DNA of 64,000 nt from SIG299 sp045531955 (GCA_045531955.1 JAZSFC010000009.1:1-64000), one strand, 5' to 3'. Counted from the stretch's first letter, positions 28,498-36,699 are shown. Made by a program: numbers and translations. Notes: generated by a model not told the origin, from the letters alone.

Positions 28498-28934
28498 TGG
28501 GGAACAAGGCGGGAGAAAAAGATACGGCGTTTCTGCAGTCGGAGTTGAAAAAGACAGAGAACCTGGAACAATTTCTTCAGGAAAATTCCGAGGTTTTGAA
28601 ACCAAAAACTGTACAGGAATACTTAAATGAAATGTTGATAAAGTATAATTTGGAGAAAAGTGAAATCATTCGGAAATCAGGGTTATCGGGAACGTATGCC
28701 TACCAGATTTTTGACGGCAAGAAAAGTGCCGGACGGGACAAACTCATTCAGCTGGCATTTGGTTTTCCACTTAATCTGGAGGAGACCCAGAAACTGCTCC
28801 GCTTTGGTGGTCACAATGAGCTGTATGTGAAAAAGAAGAGAGAAGCTTTCGTGATGTATGCGTTGGGAAAAGAATATGATATTAATCAGGTAAACGATTT
28901 ATTATATCAAAATGAGGAGAAGACCTTTGAGTAG
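28497..28934 (+). CDS. HTH protein A, partner of kinase 1
   Basis: A 145-residue soluble protein. The middle (residues 40-100) looks like an XRE/Cro-type helix-turn-helix: VQEYLNEMLIKYNLEKSEII, RKSGLSGTYAYQIFDGKK, GRDKLIQLAFGFPL. The C terminus (ETQKLLRFGGHNELYVKKKR...) is shared with two other genes in this region at 29077 and 34675. Its start overlaps the kinase stop (TAATG), implying equal production and perhaps phosphorylation by the kinase (inference). It is a candidate regulator of the palindromic promoters. DNA binding is not proven. Confidence 0.82.
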   Translation: MGNKAGEKDTAFLQSELKKTENLEQFLQENSEVLKPKTVQEYLNEMLIKYNLEKSEIIRKSGLSGTYAYQIFDGKKSAGRDKLIQLAFGFPLNLEETQKLLRFGGHNELYVKKKREAFVMYALGKEYDINQVNDLLYQNEEKTFE

Positions 28935-28948
28935 GTCTTCTTTTTTTT
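28918..28948 (+). terminator. Terminator after the kinase 1-HTH A pair
   Basis: The stem GAAGACCT / AGGTCTTC (28919-28940) is followed by eight T. Its left arm overlaps the last codons of HTH A. Confidence 0.9.
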
Positions 28949-28974
28949 AGTGTTTTTTTAACAAAATGGAAAAA

Positions 28975-29018
28975 TTATGCTGGCGGCACAAGAATTTCTG
29001 AAATAATTGCTTTAATAT
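28975..29018 (+). promoter_or_regulatory. Palindromic promoter element, site 2 (degenerate)
   Basis: TTATGCTGGCGGCACAA at 28975-28991 matches the palindrome with changes in the right arm. TAATAT follows after exactly 21 bp (29013-29018). It precedes the HTH B gene. Confidence 0.6.
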
Positions 29019-29076
29019 AAATATGTGGCATATCTGAGCAGATGGCCATGGGAGAAAAGAACGAGGTGTGCACTGC

Positions 29077-29535
29077 ATGAAAAAAGCAACGGAAGAATTG
29101 TTGAATGAACTGAAAGAGGCAAAGGCAATCAGCGAGTTTACCAGTATAAACGAGGGAGAATTTGAGAATATTTCTTTAACAGAAATTCTTGCACAAATGT
29201 TGGAAAAATATAAAAAGGCAAGAATAGATGTCATCAAAGCGGCAAGATTTGATTATACCTACGGATATCAGATTTTTGACGGAAAAAAGCGGCCCAAGAG
29301 GGAAAAACTGCTGCAGATGGCCTTTGGCTTTCCACTAAGCCTGGAGGATACCAACCGCTTACTACGTGCCGGTGGTGTAAATGGGCTGTATGTCCGCTGC
29401 AAGCGGGATGTAATCTGCATGTACTGTCTTCATAAGGGGATGAGCCTGGAGGAATGTAATTCCTATTTATATCAGCTGGGAGAAGAGACTCTCATTGAGG
29501 AGGATAATGATGGGAGTGAAGGAATGAGAAAATAA
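29077..29535 (+). CDS. HTH protein B
   Basis: About 152 residues, a paralogue of HTH A and C. It shares SLTEILAQMLEKYKKARIDV, AARFDYTYGYQIFDGKKRP, REKLLQMAFGFPLSLEDTNRLLRAGG and a basic C-terminal CKRDVICMYCLHKG. Unlike A and C it has no adjacent upstream kinase, but it sits 140 bp after the first kinase pair with its own palindromic promoter. If it binds that palindrome the gene would be autoregulated (inference). ATG 29077 is preferred (GAGGTG upstream) to GTG 29068. Confidence 0.8.
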   Translation: MKKATEELLNELKEAKAISEFTSINEGEFENISLTEILAQMLEKYKKARIDVIKAARFDYTYGYQIFDGKKRPKREKLLQMAFGFPLSLEDTNRLLRAGGVNGLYVRCKRDVICMYCLHKGMSLEECNSYLYQLGEETLIEEDNDGSEGMRK

Positions 29536-29594
29536 TTAAGAAATTAATTAAGAAATTAATTATAAATATACTTATTTAGAGAAGGAGAAAGAAA

Positions 29595-29780
29595 ATGATT
29601 TTACTATTAATTATCTATTGGATTGCCGGTTATTGGGCATATGGAGTTGTATTTTATGAAGGAAAGATTGTTATGGCAAGACAAGGGCAGATTTTTGCAA
29701 CAAAATTAGTGCAGGGACTTGTTTTTGGTTGGTTATGGATTCCGGTGGCACTCGTAAAGAAAATTTTTGGAATAAGATAA
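29595..29780 (+). CDS. Small membrane protein
   Basis: A 61-residue protein with two hydrophobic segments (about residues 1-18 and 38-56) separated by a short basic loop. RBS GAAGGAGA lies upstream of the ATG. It falls between HTH B and a zinc-finger membrane protein on the same strand, probably the same transcript as both. No family recognised. Confidence 0.65.
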   Translation: MILLLIIYWIAGYWAYGVVFYEGKIVMARQGQIFATKLVQGLVFGWLWIPVALVKKIFGIR

Positions 29781-29805
29781 AGAAAAAATAAGGAGATTTT
29801 TAGAA

Positions 29806-30654
29806 ATGTGTAAAAGGTGTGAGTTGTGCCATTCAACTGATGCATATGAAACGAGGTTCGGTATTCAGCTTTGTATGGATTGTATGGATGGTTTTTGGAA
29901 AATAATGAAAAATGATACGATTGCAATACAAAAGTATGCAAAGGAAGAAATGTTTCCAAATGCAACGATGAATGCAAAACAGCAGATTGTTGGTTTAGCA
30001 AAGAGAAAGCTGGATGAAGGTCTTGAAAAGCTGGAACCCAGACATGTTGAAAAAATCGAACCATTACATATGGAGAAAGTTGAGACAAGAAATAAGATGA
30101 CTACGGAAGACACTAAAGAAAATACTAAAGAAAATATAAAACCACAGCAAGGAATTACTTTAACTTCCCCGGAGAGCTTGGACGATTTGTCTGCAAAGTG
30201 CAATATTATTTATGTGATTGGCATAATTGTGATGGCGCTTTTCTTTGGGAATATTATTCTCGGCATAATTTTTGGGCTGGTTGCAGGGTGGATTATAAAA
30301 GGACCGATGATATTAAAATCCGCAACCTATAAATTTAGGACAATGGAATTTTCAATGCCTGCAAATATTACTCTTGAGGAAATATACAGGGAAATTTCCC
30401 CAAAGTTAAATTCACAGGAGCTGGATGTTACTTTACAAGAAAATAATCTGGAGTTTCATCATGGTTCTATTCACTATCAGTTTTTGACGGACGGAACGGA
30501 AGGTACATTCCGGCTGAGATGGTATTATTCGGTGGCAAAAGCTATGCTTGGCTCAAGAGATATCCATGACTATAAGGTAGTAAGACAGGATACAGGTCTC
30601 ATTGCGTATGCGATTCAGAATGTGTCGGTGGAAAACGGAGATACGGTAAAATAA
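29806..30654 (+). CDS. Zinc-finger-like membrane protein of unknown function
   Basis: 282 residues. The N terminus has paired Cys, C5-x2-C8 and C23-x2-C26, a likely treble-clef zinc site. Residues 35-115 are charged and low in complexity. Two closely spaced hydrophobic stretches (about 130-165, VIGIIVMALFF then GIIFGLVAGWII) form a membrane hairpin. The C-terminal 100 residues look like a soluble alpha/beta domain. Its neighbours suggest participation in the kinase/HTH signalling group, but nothing defines a reaction. Confidence 0.75.
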   Translation: MCKRCELCHSTDAYETRFGIQLCMDCMDGFWKIMKNDTIAIQKYAKEEMFPNATMNAKQQIVGLAKRKLDEGLEKLEPRHVEKIEPLHMEKVETRNKMTTEDTKENTKENIKPQQGITLTSPESLDDLSAKCNIIYVIGIIVMALFFGNIILGIIFGLVAGWIIKGPMILKSATYKFRTMEFSMPANITLEEIYREISPKLNSQELDVTLQENNLEFHHGSIHYQFLTDGTEGTFRLRWYYSVAKAMLGSRDIHDYKVVRQDTGLIAYAIQNVSVENGDTVK

Positions 30655-30732
30655 AAAAGCACCGGTACCATATTATTGTTTGAAGGTATCGGTTTTGATG
30701 CTACGAAATCAGTGATGGTTAACTAAATTATT

Positions 30733-30811
30733 TATCATAATAAGAAAACTCGTCAAGGATGCGGATTCGTCCTGCTTTTCAGCAAGTCCTTGACGAGTTT
30801 TTATTATGATA
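30733..30811. repeat. Long near-perfect inverted repeat
   Basis: A 79-bp palindrome with arms of about 27 bp: TATCATAATAA...ACTCGTCAAGGA pairs with TCCTTGACGAGT...TTATTATGATA, with a 26-bp centre. It may act as a bidirectional terminator (A and T runs at each arm) or be a MITE-like element. Upstream, at 30657-30700, is a weaker ACCGGTACC hairpin that could terminate the preceding gene. Confidence 0.75.
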
Positions 30812-30879
30812 TCCTGAACTTTGATTCCTCCCCAACTTTCCGTATGTCTGATTATGATGTGGAGTATCTTTTTGTGAAA

Positions 30880-30923
30880 TTATGCTGACAGCATAAGAAA
30901 AATAAATTAGAAAGTTTTATAAT
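30880..30923 (+). promoter_or_regulatory. Palindromic promoter element, site 3
   Basis: TTATGCTGACAGCATAA at 30880-30896, exactly 21 bp before a perfect TATAAT (30918-30923). It precedes the lipoprotein operon at 30997. A small AAGCCC/GGGCTT hairpin lies in the leader. Confidence 0.8.
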
Positions 30924-30996
30924 AGGATTGCAGCAAGCCCTCGGGCTTTATCGAACGGGTAAAAGCTGGTAGATAGTAAAGACATAGGAGGAAAAC

Positions 30997-31986
30997 ATGA
31001 AAAAGAATATTATTTGCATTATTTTGTTATCAATGGTTTGTATGATGGCTGGCTGCCAGTCCAAGGAGGAAAAGGCTTATAAGACTTTAGATAAGGTTGA
31101 AGAGCTGACGGCAGAGGGAAAATATGAGGATGCCCTTAAAAAGCTTGATAAAATCCGGGAAGTAATTGACGTGGAGAATGCAGAGGAAGAAGTACTGTTG
31201 GAACGTAAGTATGCAAAGATTCCGGAGGGGGATCTTACGGAAAAGGTTCAGGCAGACATAGAATTGGTTGGGGCTACTGACGAAGAACTGATAGGCTTTG
31301 ACATTTCCTCTGTTACAGAAATTATTACAGACAGGGATACCATTGAGGATTATCTGGATTCCTATTTTTATGGGGAGTGGTATAAGGAAGGTAAAAATAA
31401 GTCAATTGAATTTAACGAGTGGGAACTTGACGAGGAACAATATGGTGTATCCTATATGTTCCGTGTGTCAAATGAATACATAGATAACATTGTTGTAAAA
31501 ATGTATGAAATGGGTAAGGCTGACAAAGTTTTTTGCGTTATGCTGGGCAGTTATTATCTGGGGCAGTTACTTGATGGTTACGCGAGCTACTATGAAATTT
31601 CTGTTGTGGATTCGAAAGGGAATGTGGAATCATACAGAGATCTTTCCAAGGATGACTTTGAGGAATTAGAGGCAGAGATTGCCATGGTTTCTGACATGGC
31701 CATGATAGAGGAAGAAATTGTTGAAACCACCCATGATTCTTTTCTGGAACGGAAAAAAGGAGAGTTTTCCAATATTTTGGATACGGCGTTTGTTTCTTCC
31801 GAAATCGTAGATTATTCCGTTACATATTCGGAAGGAAGCATTATTTGTAGCATGAAAGTGAAATATTATGAGAATAAGTATTCTGCTTTATGGGGTGGAA
31901 ATTCGCAGATTTTCTACGTAACAGGAACATTTAATTACAATAAAAGTACCGGTACCGCATCATTAGTTTCTTTGAATGTGGAGTAA
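30997..31986 (+). CDS. Lipoprotein of unknown function
   Basis: A 329-residue lipoprotein with signal peptide and lipobox MAGC (Cys at residue 20). The region right after it (AYKTLDKVEELTAEGKYEDALKKLDKI) looks like a single helical hairpin of TPR type. The remainder alternates strands and acidic helices. RBS AGGAGG is upstream. It is followed after 18 bp by a membrane-protein gene, so a two-gene operon under palindromic site 3 is likely. Confidence 0.82.
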   Translation: MKKNIICIILLSMVCMMAGCQSKEEKAYKTLDKVEELTAEGKYEDALKKLDKIREVIDVENAEEEVLLERKYAKIPEGDLTEKVQADIELVGATDEELIGFDISSVTEIITDRDTIEDYLDSYFYGEWYKEGKNKSIEFNEWELDEEQYGVSYMFRVSNEYIDNIVVKMYEMGKADKVFCVMLGSYYLGQLLDGYASYYEISVVDSKGNVESYRDLSKDDFEELEAEIAMVSDMAMIEEEIVETTHDSFLERKKGEFSNILDTAFVSSEIVDYSVTYSEGSIICSMKVKYYENKYSALWGGNSQIFYVTGTFNYNKSTGTASLVSLNVE

Positions 31987-32004
31987 GAAAAGGAGAAACA
32001 GAGG

Positions 32005-32631
32005 ATGGAGATTTTTTCGATTATATTGGGCATTGTAGTGATACTTGTAATTATTGCATATATCTCGTCACAGATAAGAAAAAACCAGATGGATGAAGAA
32101 AGTAAGACAGATGATAAAAGTGAAGAAGATGCATTGTTTGAAGGCATCGATTTTGACGCAATGAAACCGGAAGAAGTTATTCCTTTAGAAGTGTATGAAG
32201 TAGAAGAGGATGTAATTACTGAAGAGGAACCGGTTCCCGGGGAACAGCAAGCTTCAACGCAAGAACCTCAAGCAGACGCTGCTCCTGCTAAACCGGTATT
32301 TGTTACAGATGCAGAAACAAGCAGCGGACAAACGTATGAAAAGGTTCTTTCCACAGAAGATAAGAGGGAATGGATTGCAAATTTCGTTAGTATTAAGCGG
32401 TTTGTTGCTGCGGGTTGGACCTGCATGGGACTCGGTCTGGGATTCATTTTAGGGCGGCTTCTTGGCGATAATGTTGTCATGGTCTTGCTGATTATACTCG
32501 GAGGATTTATCGGGGGAGTATTCGGAACAAACTCTGTAGGTGCTGCCATGATGAAAGTTATTGCGGCAGAACAAAGTATTGTAAATGAGGAACTGCTGAA
32601 AAAAATTTTAAAACGGTTGGAGGAAAAGTAA
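32005..32631 (+). CDS. Membrane protein with acidic linker
   Basis: 208 residues. An N-terminal membrane helix (IFSIILGIVVILVIIAYI), then a long acidic and Pro-rich linker to about residue 110, then two glycine-rich membrane segments (GLGLGFILGRLLG and VMVLLIILGGFIGGVFG), then a basic helix (EELLKKILKRLEEK). No family recognised. It is co-directional with the lipoprotein gene. Confidence 0.75.
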   Translation: MEIFSIILGIVVILVIIAYISSQIRKNQMDEESKTDDKSEEDALFEGIDFDAMKPEEVIPLEVYEVEEDVITEEEPVPGEQQASTQEPQADAAPAKPVFVTDAETSSGQTYEKVLSTEDKREWIANFVSIKRFVAAGWTCMGLGLGFILGRLLGDNVVMVLLIILGGFIGGVFGTNSVGAAMMKVIAAEQSIVNEELLKKILKRLEEK

Positions 32632-32635
32632 AAGG

Positions 32636-32804
32636 GTGAATGAAACGTTTGTATTAACAGGATGTGGAGAGTACACCCTTCAAGAGAATTCAAACAGTAG
32701 TGTGCTTAAAGCAAGCAACCGGAGAACAAATAGAAGATTTGCTTTTAGCCGCTAAAAAGGCAGGTGTAACAGCAACGGATTTGCAGAAACTTGGATTGGA
32801 ATAA
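32636..32804 (+). pseudogene. Possible frameshifted small gene
   Basis: Two overlapping frames together look like one small protein. The first opens with GTG at 32636 after GGAGGAAAAG and runs to 32755 (MNETFVLTGCGEYTLQENSN...). The second, open from 32658 to the TAA at 32802, reads VVCLKQATGEQIEDLLLAAK and ends DLQKLGLE. A one-base slip near 32690-32700 would join them into about 55 residues. It could be a decayed gene or chance. Confidence 0.35.
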
Positions 32805-32809
32805 TGCGA

Positions 32810-32844
32810 AAAGCATGTCGAGTTTAATCTGGCATGCTTTTTTT
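32810..32844 (+). terminator. Terminator before kinase 2
   Basis: The stem AAAGCATG / CATGCTTT (32810-32840) is followed by a T-run. It ends the transcript from the lipoprotein operon and insulates kinase 2. Confidence 0.85.
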
Positions 32845-32858
32845 CAATATAACTTCTT

Positions 32859-32887
32859 TTGACTTTTATCGGAAATAGGTATATACT
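32859..32887 (+). promoter_or_regulatory. Sigma-A promoter of kinase 2
   Basis: TTGACT (32859-32864), a 17-bp spacer and TATACT (32882-32887). It lacks the palindrome found at the other promoters of this region, so the kinase would be made constitutively. Confidence 0.85.
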
Positions 32888-32917
32888 ATACGTAGATTTT
32901 TAAAGGTGGGGAAACCT

Positions 32918-34654
32918 ATGGGATTCGAGTATATTACGTTGGAGACATTAAAAAAATCGGATAAAGCCATTATCGAAGTTGCCATGATGGATGACTATCC
33001 GGAAAGGGTAGTTGTAAAGCACTTAAAAGGTGTAAACATCAATTTGTTTCACCAGATATCTTTTTTACATAGTGTTTATATCCCAAAGATTTATAAATGC
33101 GAGTTGGACGGAGAATGGTTTGTTGTTATAGAAGAGTATCTGGAAGGTGAGAATCTGGAAAAATATTTGCGCGAACACCGCCTTACGGATAAGCAGAAAT
33201 TGGATATTGCCCTGCAATTATGTGAGGCAGTAAAGTGTCTGCATGCGTTGCAACCGCCAATTATTCACCGTGATATTAAACCGCATAATATTATTGTTAA
33301 CGAACATGGAGCATTAAAATTAATAGATTTTGATGCTTCCCGTTATTATAGAGAAGATGATAACCGTCAGGACACCCGTCTCCTTGGTACTCCGGAATAT
33401 GCACCGCCGGAACAATACGGCTATTCCCAGACAGACGTCCGCAGCGATATCTATTCTATGGGTATGGTATTTAAGGAATTGAATCTGACGGAAAAGAAGT
33501 TTCTTGTTTCCGAATGGGAAAAAATGGTTGGCAAGTGCAGAAATTTTGACCCGAAGCATCGGTACCAGACTGTGGATGAGCTGGAAAAAGAAATTAAGAA
33601 AATGGCGTTCTTACGCACGATTACCGGAAAAACAGTGCTTGGCTGGACAGCAGCCGTTTTACTGTTATTGATAGTATTGTGGCAAGGCTGTATGCTTACC
33701 CGCAATAATGATGCAGATGCAAGTAATCAAAATGAAGTAACCGGTATGCCAACTCCAACGGAGGTTGTGCAGGAATCAGTAACACTGGAGCCGAAAGCAA
33801 CAAGTACACCTGTGCCAACGGAAACACCAACACAAGCGGTTGAACCAACTGCAGAACCAACGGCAACAAATACGCCTGTGCCGACAGAAACGCCAACGCC
33901 TGTGCCGACGGAAATGCCGGCGAGTGTAAATTCGCTGATTCCGGGAGTAGAAACAGTAGAAGAATTGGATGCATATTTTGCAAGTACGAATTTATATGTG
34001 TACAATTTTTATCGAAGCATTGCAGAACAAACAAAATTTTATATCGGTGTGGATAGTTTACTTGATACAAGCTGGAAATTTGATAAAATTACCTTTACAA
34101 ATTATGAAACCGGGGTGGAAGTAGAGGTTCCGGCTTCGATGATAGATTTGGAAAGCGAAATCATATCGGTATCTAATGATTTTTTATTGGGGCTGGAAGA
34201 TACCTATTACCAAGTAATAATATATATAACAAATGGTGAGAGTTCATTTCCAGCCATGAGTACGGTAGTTAAAGTTTCCGAAGCTGTGGATGAAACAGGA
34301 CATATACGTGCATTAGGGCGTGACTGGGTAACATTCTATGCGCAGTATCCGACAGATATTATTATCACTTCAAACAGCGAGAATGTTTTGAAGATGGAAA
34401 AGCTTTATATTTGCCAAAGTGGTATTTATCCGGATGGTATCCCTGAGATTTTGGATGCGGAAATATTAACTGAAGTTAATCCGGCTAATTATGAAATCAT
34501 GGATGCCGGAAAAATGATGAGGCTTAGTAAAGAACTTTTAGCAGGTTATTCTAATGAAAGCCGGGTGATTTTTGCTGCACTATGCAATGATGGAAATTAT
34601 TGGCGGATTGTAGTAGAATATGATAACGGAAAGCCATACTGGATGCCACAATAA
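32918..34654 (+). CDS. Membrane Ser/Thr protein kinase 2
   Basis: About 578 residues, a paralogue of kinase 1. Kinase motifs: VVKHLKG, H117-R-D119-x-K121 with N124, LIDFDASR, LGTPEYAPPEQYGYSQTDVRSD. A membrane helix lies near 243-262. A Thr/Pro linker of about 55 residues follows, then an extracellular domain of about 240 residues unlike that of kinase 1 and not of PASTA type. Start 32918 is chosen for the GGTGGGG just upstream; an in-frame GTG at 32906 is weaker. Paired with HTH C downstream (20 bp gap). Confidence 0.9.
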   Translation: MGFEYITLETLKKSDKAIIEVAMMDDYPERVVVKHLKGVNINLFHQISFLHSVYIPKIYKCELDGEWFVVIEEYLEGENLEKYLREHRLTDKQKLDIALQLCEAVKCLHALQPPIIHRDIKPHNIIVNEHGALKLIDFDASRYYREDDNRQDTRLLGTPEYAPPEQYGYSQTDVRSDIYSMGMVFKELNLTEKKFLVSEWEKMVGKCRNFDPKHRYQTVDELEKEIKKMAFLRTITGKTVLGWTAAVLLLLIVLWQGCMLTRNNDADASNQNEVTGMPTPTEVVQESVTLEPKATSTPVPTETPTQAVEPTAEPTATNTPVPTETPTPVPTEMPASVNSLIPGVETVEELDAYFASTNLYVYNFYRSIAEQTKFYIGVDSLLDTSWKFDKITFTNYETGVEVEVPASMIDLESEIISVSNDFLLGLEDTYYQVIIYITNGESSFPAMSTVVKVSEAVDETGHIRALGRDWVTFYAQYPTDIIITSNSENVLKMEKLYICQSGIYPDGIPEILDAEILTEVNPANYEIMDAGKMMRLSKELLAGYSNESRVIFAALCNDGNYWRIVVEYDNGKPYWMPQ

Positions 34655-34674
34655 ATTACATCGGAGGAATATTT

Positions 34675-35130
34675 ATGGGAATCAAAGACGAAAAACCAAC
34701 GGTACTCATGGATTCTGAAATGACAAAGCTCAGAAATGAAAATGATTTGGATAAGTTTCTGGAAGAGAATGATGACAATATGTTTACTCTTCGGGTAAGG
34801 GACTTTCTGATGAAGATGATGGTTCAGTATGATATGGATAAAAAGGATATCATTCCACGTTCCGGCTTAGCAACCTCTTATGCGCACAATATTTTCAATG
34901 GCGATAAAGGGGACAAAGCAAAATACGGCAGAGATAAGCTGATTATGTTGGCAATTGGTTTTCCTCTTACTTTGGAAGAAACCAATAAACTGTTGAAATA
35001 TGGCGGACATAGTCCGTTGTATTCCAAGAACAGACGGGATGCTATTATAATGTTTGCCATCGGGAAGCAATATTCTTATATGAAAACCAATGAGTGTTTG
35101 GATGAGCACGGGGAAGAACCGTTAGTGTAA
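34675..35130 (+). CDS. HTH protein C, partner of kinase 2
   Basis: 151 residues, paralogue of HTH A and B. Core: RVRDFLMKMMVQYDMDKKDI, IPRSGLATSYAHNIFNGDK, GRDKLIMLAIGFPLTLEETN, KLLKYGGHSPLYSKNRRDA. A five-residue insertion relative to A follows the recognition-helix region. RBS GGAGGA is upstream. As for HTH A, the gene lies directly behind a kinase, so the two pairs are clearly homologous units. Candidate transcription factor under kinase control (inference). Confidence 0.82.
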   Translation: MGIKDEKPTVLMDSEMTKLRNENDLDKFLEENDDNMFTLRVRDFLMKMMVQYDMDKKDIIPRSGLATSYAHNIFNGDKGDKAKYGRDKLIMLAIGFPLTLEETNKLLKYGGHSPLYSKNRRDAIIMFAIGKQYSYMKTNECLDEHGEEPLV

Positions 35131-35146
35131 AATAAGTAAAATGAAG

Positions 35147-35187
35147 AGAACAAGTAGTGTTTTTAAATACTGCTTGTTCTTTTTTTG
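35147..35187 (+). terminator. Terminator after the kinase 2-HTH C pair
   Basis: The stem AGAACAAGTAGT / ACTGCTTGTTCT is followed by a run of T. A near-copy stands before the truncated NERD gene at 49055. Confidence 0.9.
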
Positions 35188-35202
35188 TGCAAAGAAACAG
35201 GT

Positions 35203-35246
35203 TTATGCTGCCAGCATAACCTTCTTTTTTCAAAATGTTCTATACT
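35203..35246 (+). promoter_or_regulatory. Palindromic promoter element, site 4
   Basis: TTATGCTGCCAGCATAA at 35203-35219, identical to site 1, exactly 21 bp before TATACT (35241-35246). It drives the NERD gene at 35286. Confidence 0.85.
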
Positions 35247-35285
35247 GAAATCGTAAAAAACAAAACAGTTTCAAAGGAGGAACTT

Positions 35286-36233
35286 ATGATGAAAGAAACA
35301 ATGAGAGAAAGAATTACTGAGGAAATGAACCGTTTTACAACTTTTAAAAAGCAGACTGTAACGAAGGCTGCCCGCGAGCAAGAACTGCGTGATTTTCAGA
35401 ATGAAAAGGTGGTACGTGTATTGGGAGAAGAGCACAGAGGTAATTACCGGTTGCACATCAAGGATGTATACGATCAGTTAGAAAGAAAAAATACTGAACT
35501 TGGTGGTGTTGTAAATGAACTGCTGGAGGAGTACAGAATGGAATGCATCCAATTTGGTAAGCTAATCCGTGCAGAAATTTGTGATAATTTTGGTGAGAAG
35601 CTGGTGGTACAGAAATTAAGACTTATAAATGGATCTAAGCGAATTGTCAAAAATATTCAGTTAGGTAATGAGCTGGGTACCGCAGAGCTGGATGTACTTG
35701 TGTTTACCAAGAAAGCAGTCTTTATCATTGAAGTGAAAAACACGGAGTATCCGATTGAGATTAGCGAAGGCGGCACTTACTATGTGCTGAATGACCAGAG
35801 ATACTACAATGGCAATTTGAGAGAAAAAATGGAATTTAGAGAAACTCTTCTTAGAGAAACGTTAGCAGAAACCATGGATGCCAAGAATCTGAAAATTGTC
35901 AAGCTTGTTGTATTTACCAATAATGTTGAAATGCAAAATGATTGCAAAGAATTACTAAATTGTAATCTGGAACAACTGCCTTCCATAATCACTAATTTCT
36001 CCGGTGACGATTTGTACACGGACTATGAGATTTCCTACATGGCAGAAACGATGAAGTATGTGAAAAACACACATGAATTTGCAGTAGGGATGGATATGCA
36101 GAAATTCAAAGAAGATTTTGCAACGTTATTGGTAACTTTGGAGGAAGCTGAAGAAGCAAAGAGAGAGGCTGCGTCCGAAAAGAGAATCTATAAGTTGTTC
36201 CGCTGGTTTGGCAGTTTTATGCCGGCAGCATAA
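35286..36233 (+). CDS. NERD-domain protein
   Basis: A 315-residue protein. Residues about 95-215 are a NERD (nuclease-related) domain: GTAELDVLVFTKKAVFIIEVKNTE shows the PD-(D/E)xK-like core with Asp and the E-V-K motif. The N terminus is helical and the C terminus ends in an Ala/Glu helix and RWFGSFMPAA. NERD proteins are thought to be nucleases or DNA-processing factors (family knowledge). The start at 35286 is decided by AAAGGAGG and because the promoter -10 lies downstream of the longer in-frame start at 35235. A truncated copy lies at 49253. Confidence 0.85.
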   Translation: MMKETMRERITEEMNRFTTFKKQTVTKAAREQELRDFQNEKVVRVLGEEHRGNYRLHIKDVYDQLERKNTELGGVVNELLEEYRMECIQFGKLIRAEICDNFGEKLVVQKLRLINGSKRIVKNIQLGNELGTAELDVLVFTKKAVFIIEVKNTEYPIEISEGGTYYVLNDQRYYNGNLREKMEFRETLLRETLAETMDAKNLKIVKLVVFTNNVEMQNDCKELLNCNLEQLPSIITNFSGDDLYTDYEISYMAETMKYVKNTHEFAVGMDMQKFKEDFATLLVTLEEAEEAKREAASEKRIYKLFRWFGSFMPAA

Positions 36234-36260
36234 CACGTGAAAGGACTACTAAGGTATACT
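36217..36260 (+). promoter_or_regulatory. Palindromic promoter element, site 5 (within the NERD stop)
   Basis: TTATGCCGGCAGCATAA at 36217-36233 encodes the last residues (MPAA) and stop of the NERD gene and is exactly 21 bp before TATACT (36255-36260). It precedes the zinc-ribbon gene at 36293. Confidence 0.8.
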
Positions 36261-36292
36261 TAAAATATAAAAGAACGAAAGGAGAGAGCTAT

Positions 36293-36451
36293 ATGTCAAT
36301 TGTAATGGAACTTAGAAAATGTCCGGCGTGCGGACGAACTTACAGATACAACCCGGATGTTGGAAAAATCCGGTGCCCTTATTGTTTCGGTTTGGGGAAG
36401 ATTAAGAAACTACCGAACAAAAAGCCGAAGAAGGGAGGCTTTTTCGGATGA
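36293..36451 (+). CDS. Small zinc-ribbon protein
   Basis: A 52-residue basic protein with two Cys pairs, CPAC and CPYC, spaced as in a zinc ribbon, and a lysine-rich tail ending GGFFG. RBS AAAGGAGAG lies 6 bp before the ATG. It is driven by palindromic site 5. The length is too short for most gene callers. Possibly a nucleic-acid or protein adaptor (inference). Confidence 0.75.
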   Translation: MSIVMELRKCPACGRTYRYNPDVGKIRCPYCFGLGKIKKLPNKKPKKGGFFG

Positions 36452-36555
36452 AGGAAACCTACAAGAAAGTCAAACTTATGCAACAGGCACTTGCAGATTC
36501 TCTGACAGCTGAAGTCAACAAACGGTTGCTTTGGTTGAGGGGAAGTGTAATGTGA
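36448..36555 (+). CDS. Possible 35-residue protein
   Basis: A short helical, basic ORF (KETYKKVKLMQQALADSLTA...) whose ATG overlaps the zinc-ribbon stop (ATGA) and is preceded by AAGGGAGG. Translational coupling is plausible, but nothing else supports it. From here to 36836 I see no convincing gene, only the promoter of the following cluster. Confidence 0.4.
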   Translation: MKETYKKVKLMQQALADSLTAEVNKRLLWLRGSVM

Positions 36556-36699
36556 TTTTTGAGCGGTATAAAGAGGCGAAGCTGGAGTTAATGAAATGGT
36601 TGCAATGTTTCAAATGTTTGAATTGAATAAAAAAGAGGTGAAATGCAAGAAAGTTGTAGGGAATAGTGGGACTTTGTTTGATAAATTCATATGGATGGA

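Noticed and set aside
36552..36626. 24-residue ORF after the 35-residue ORF, GTG start
   Set aside because: Too short, no RBS of quality, no conserved features visible.
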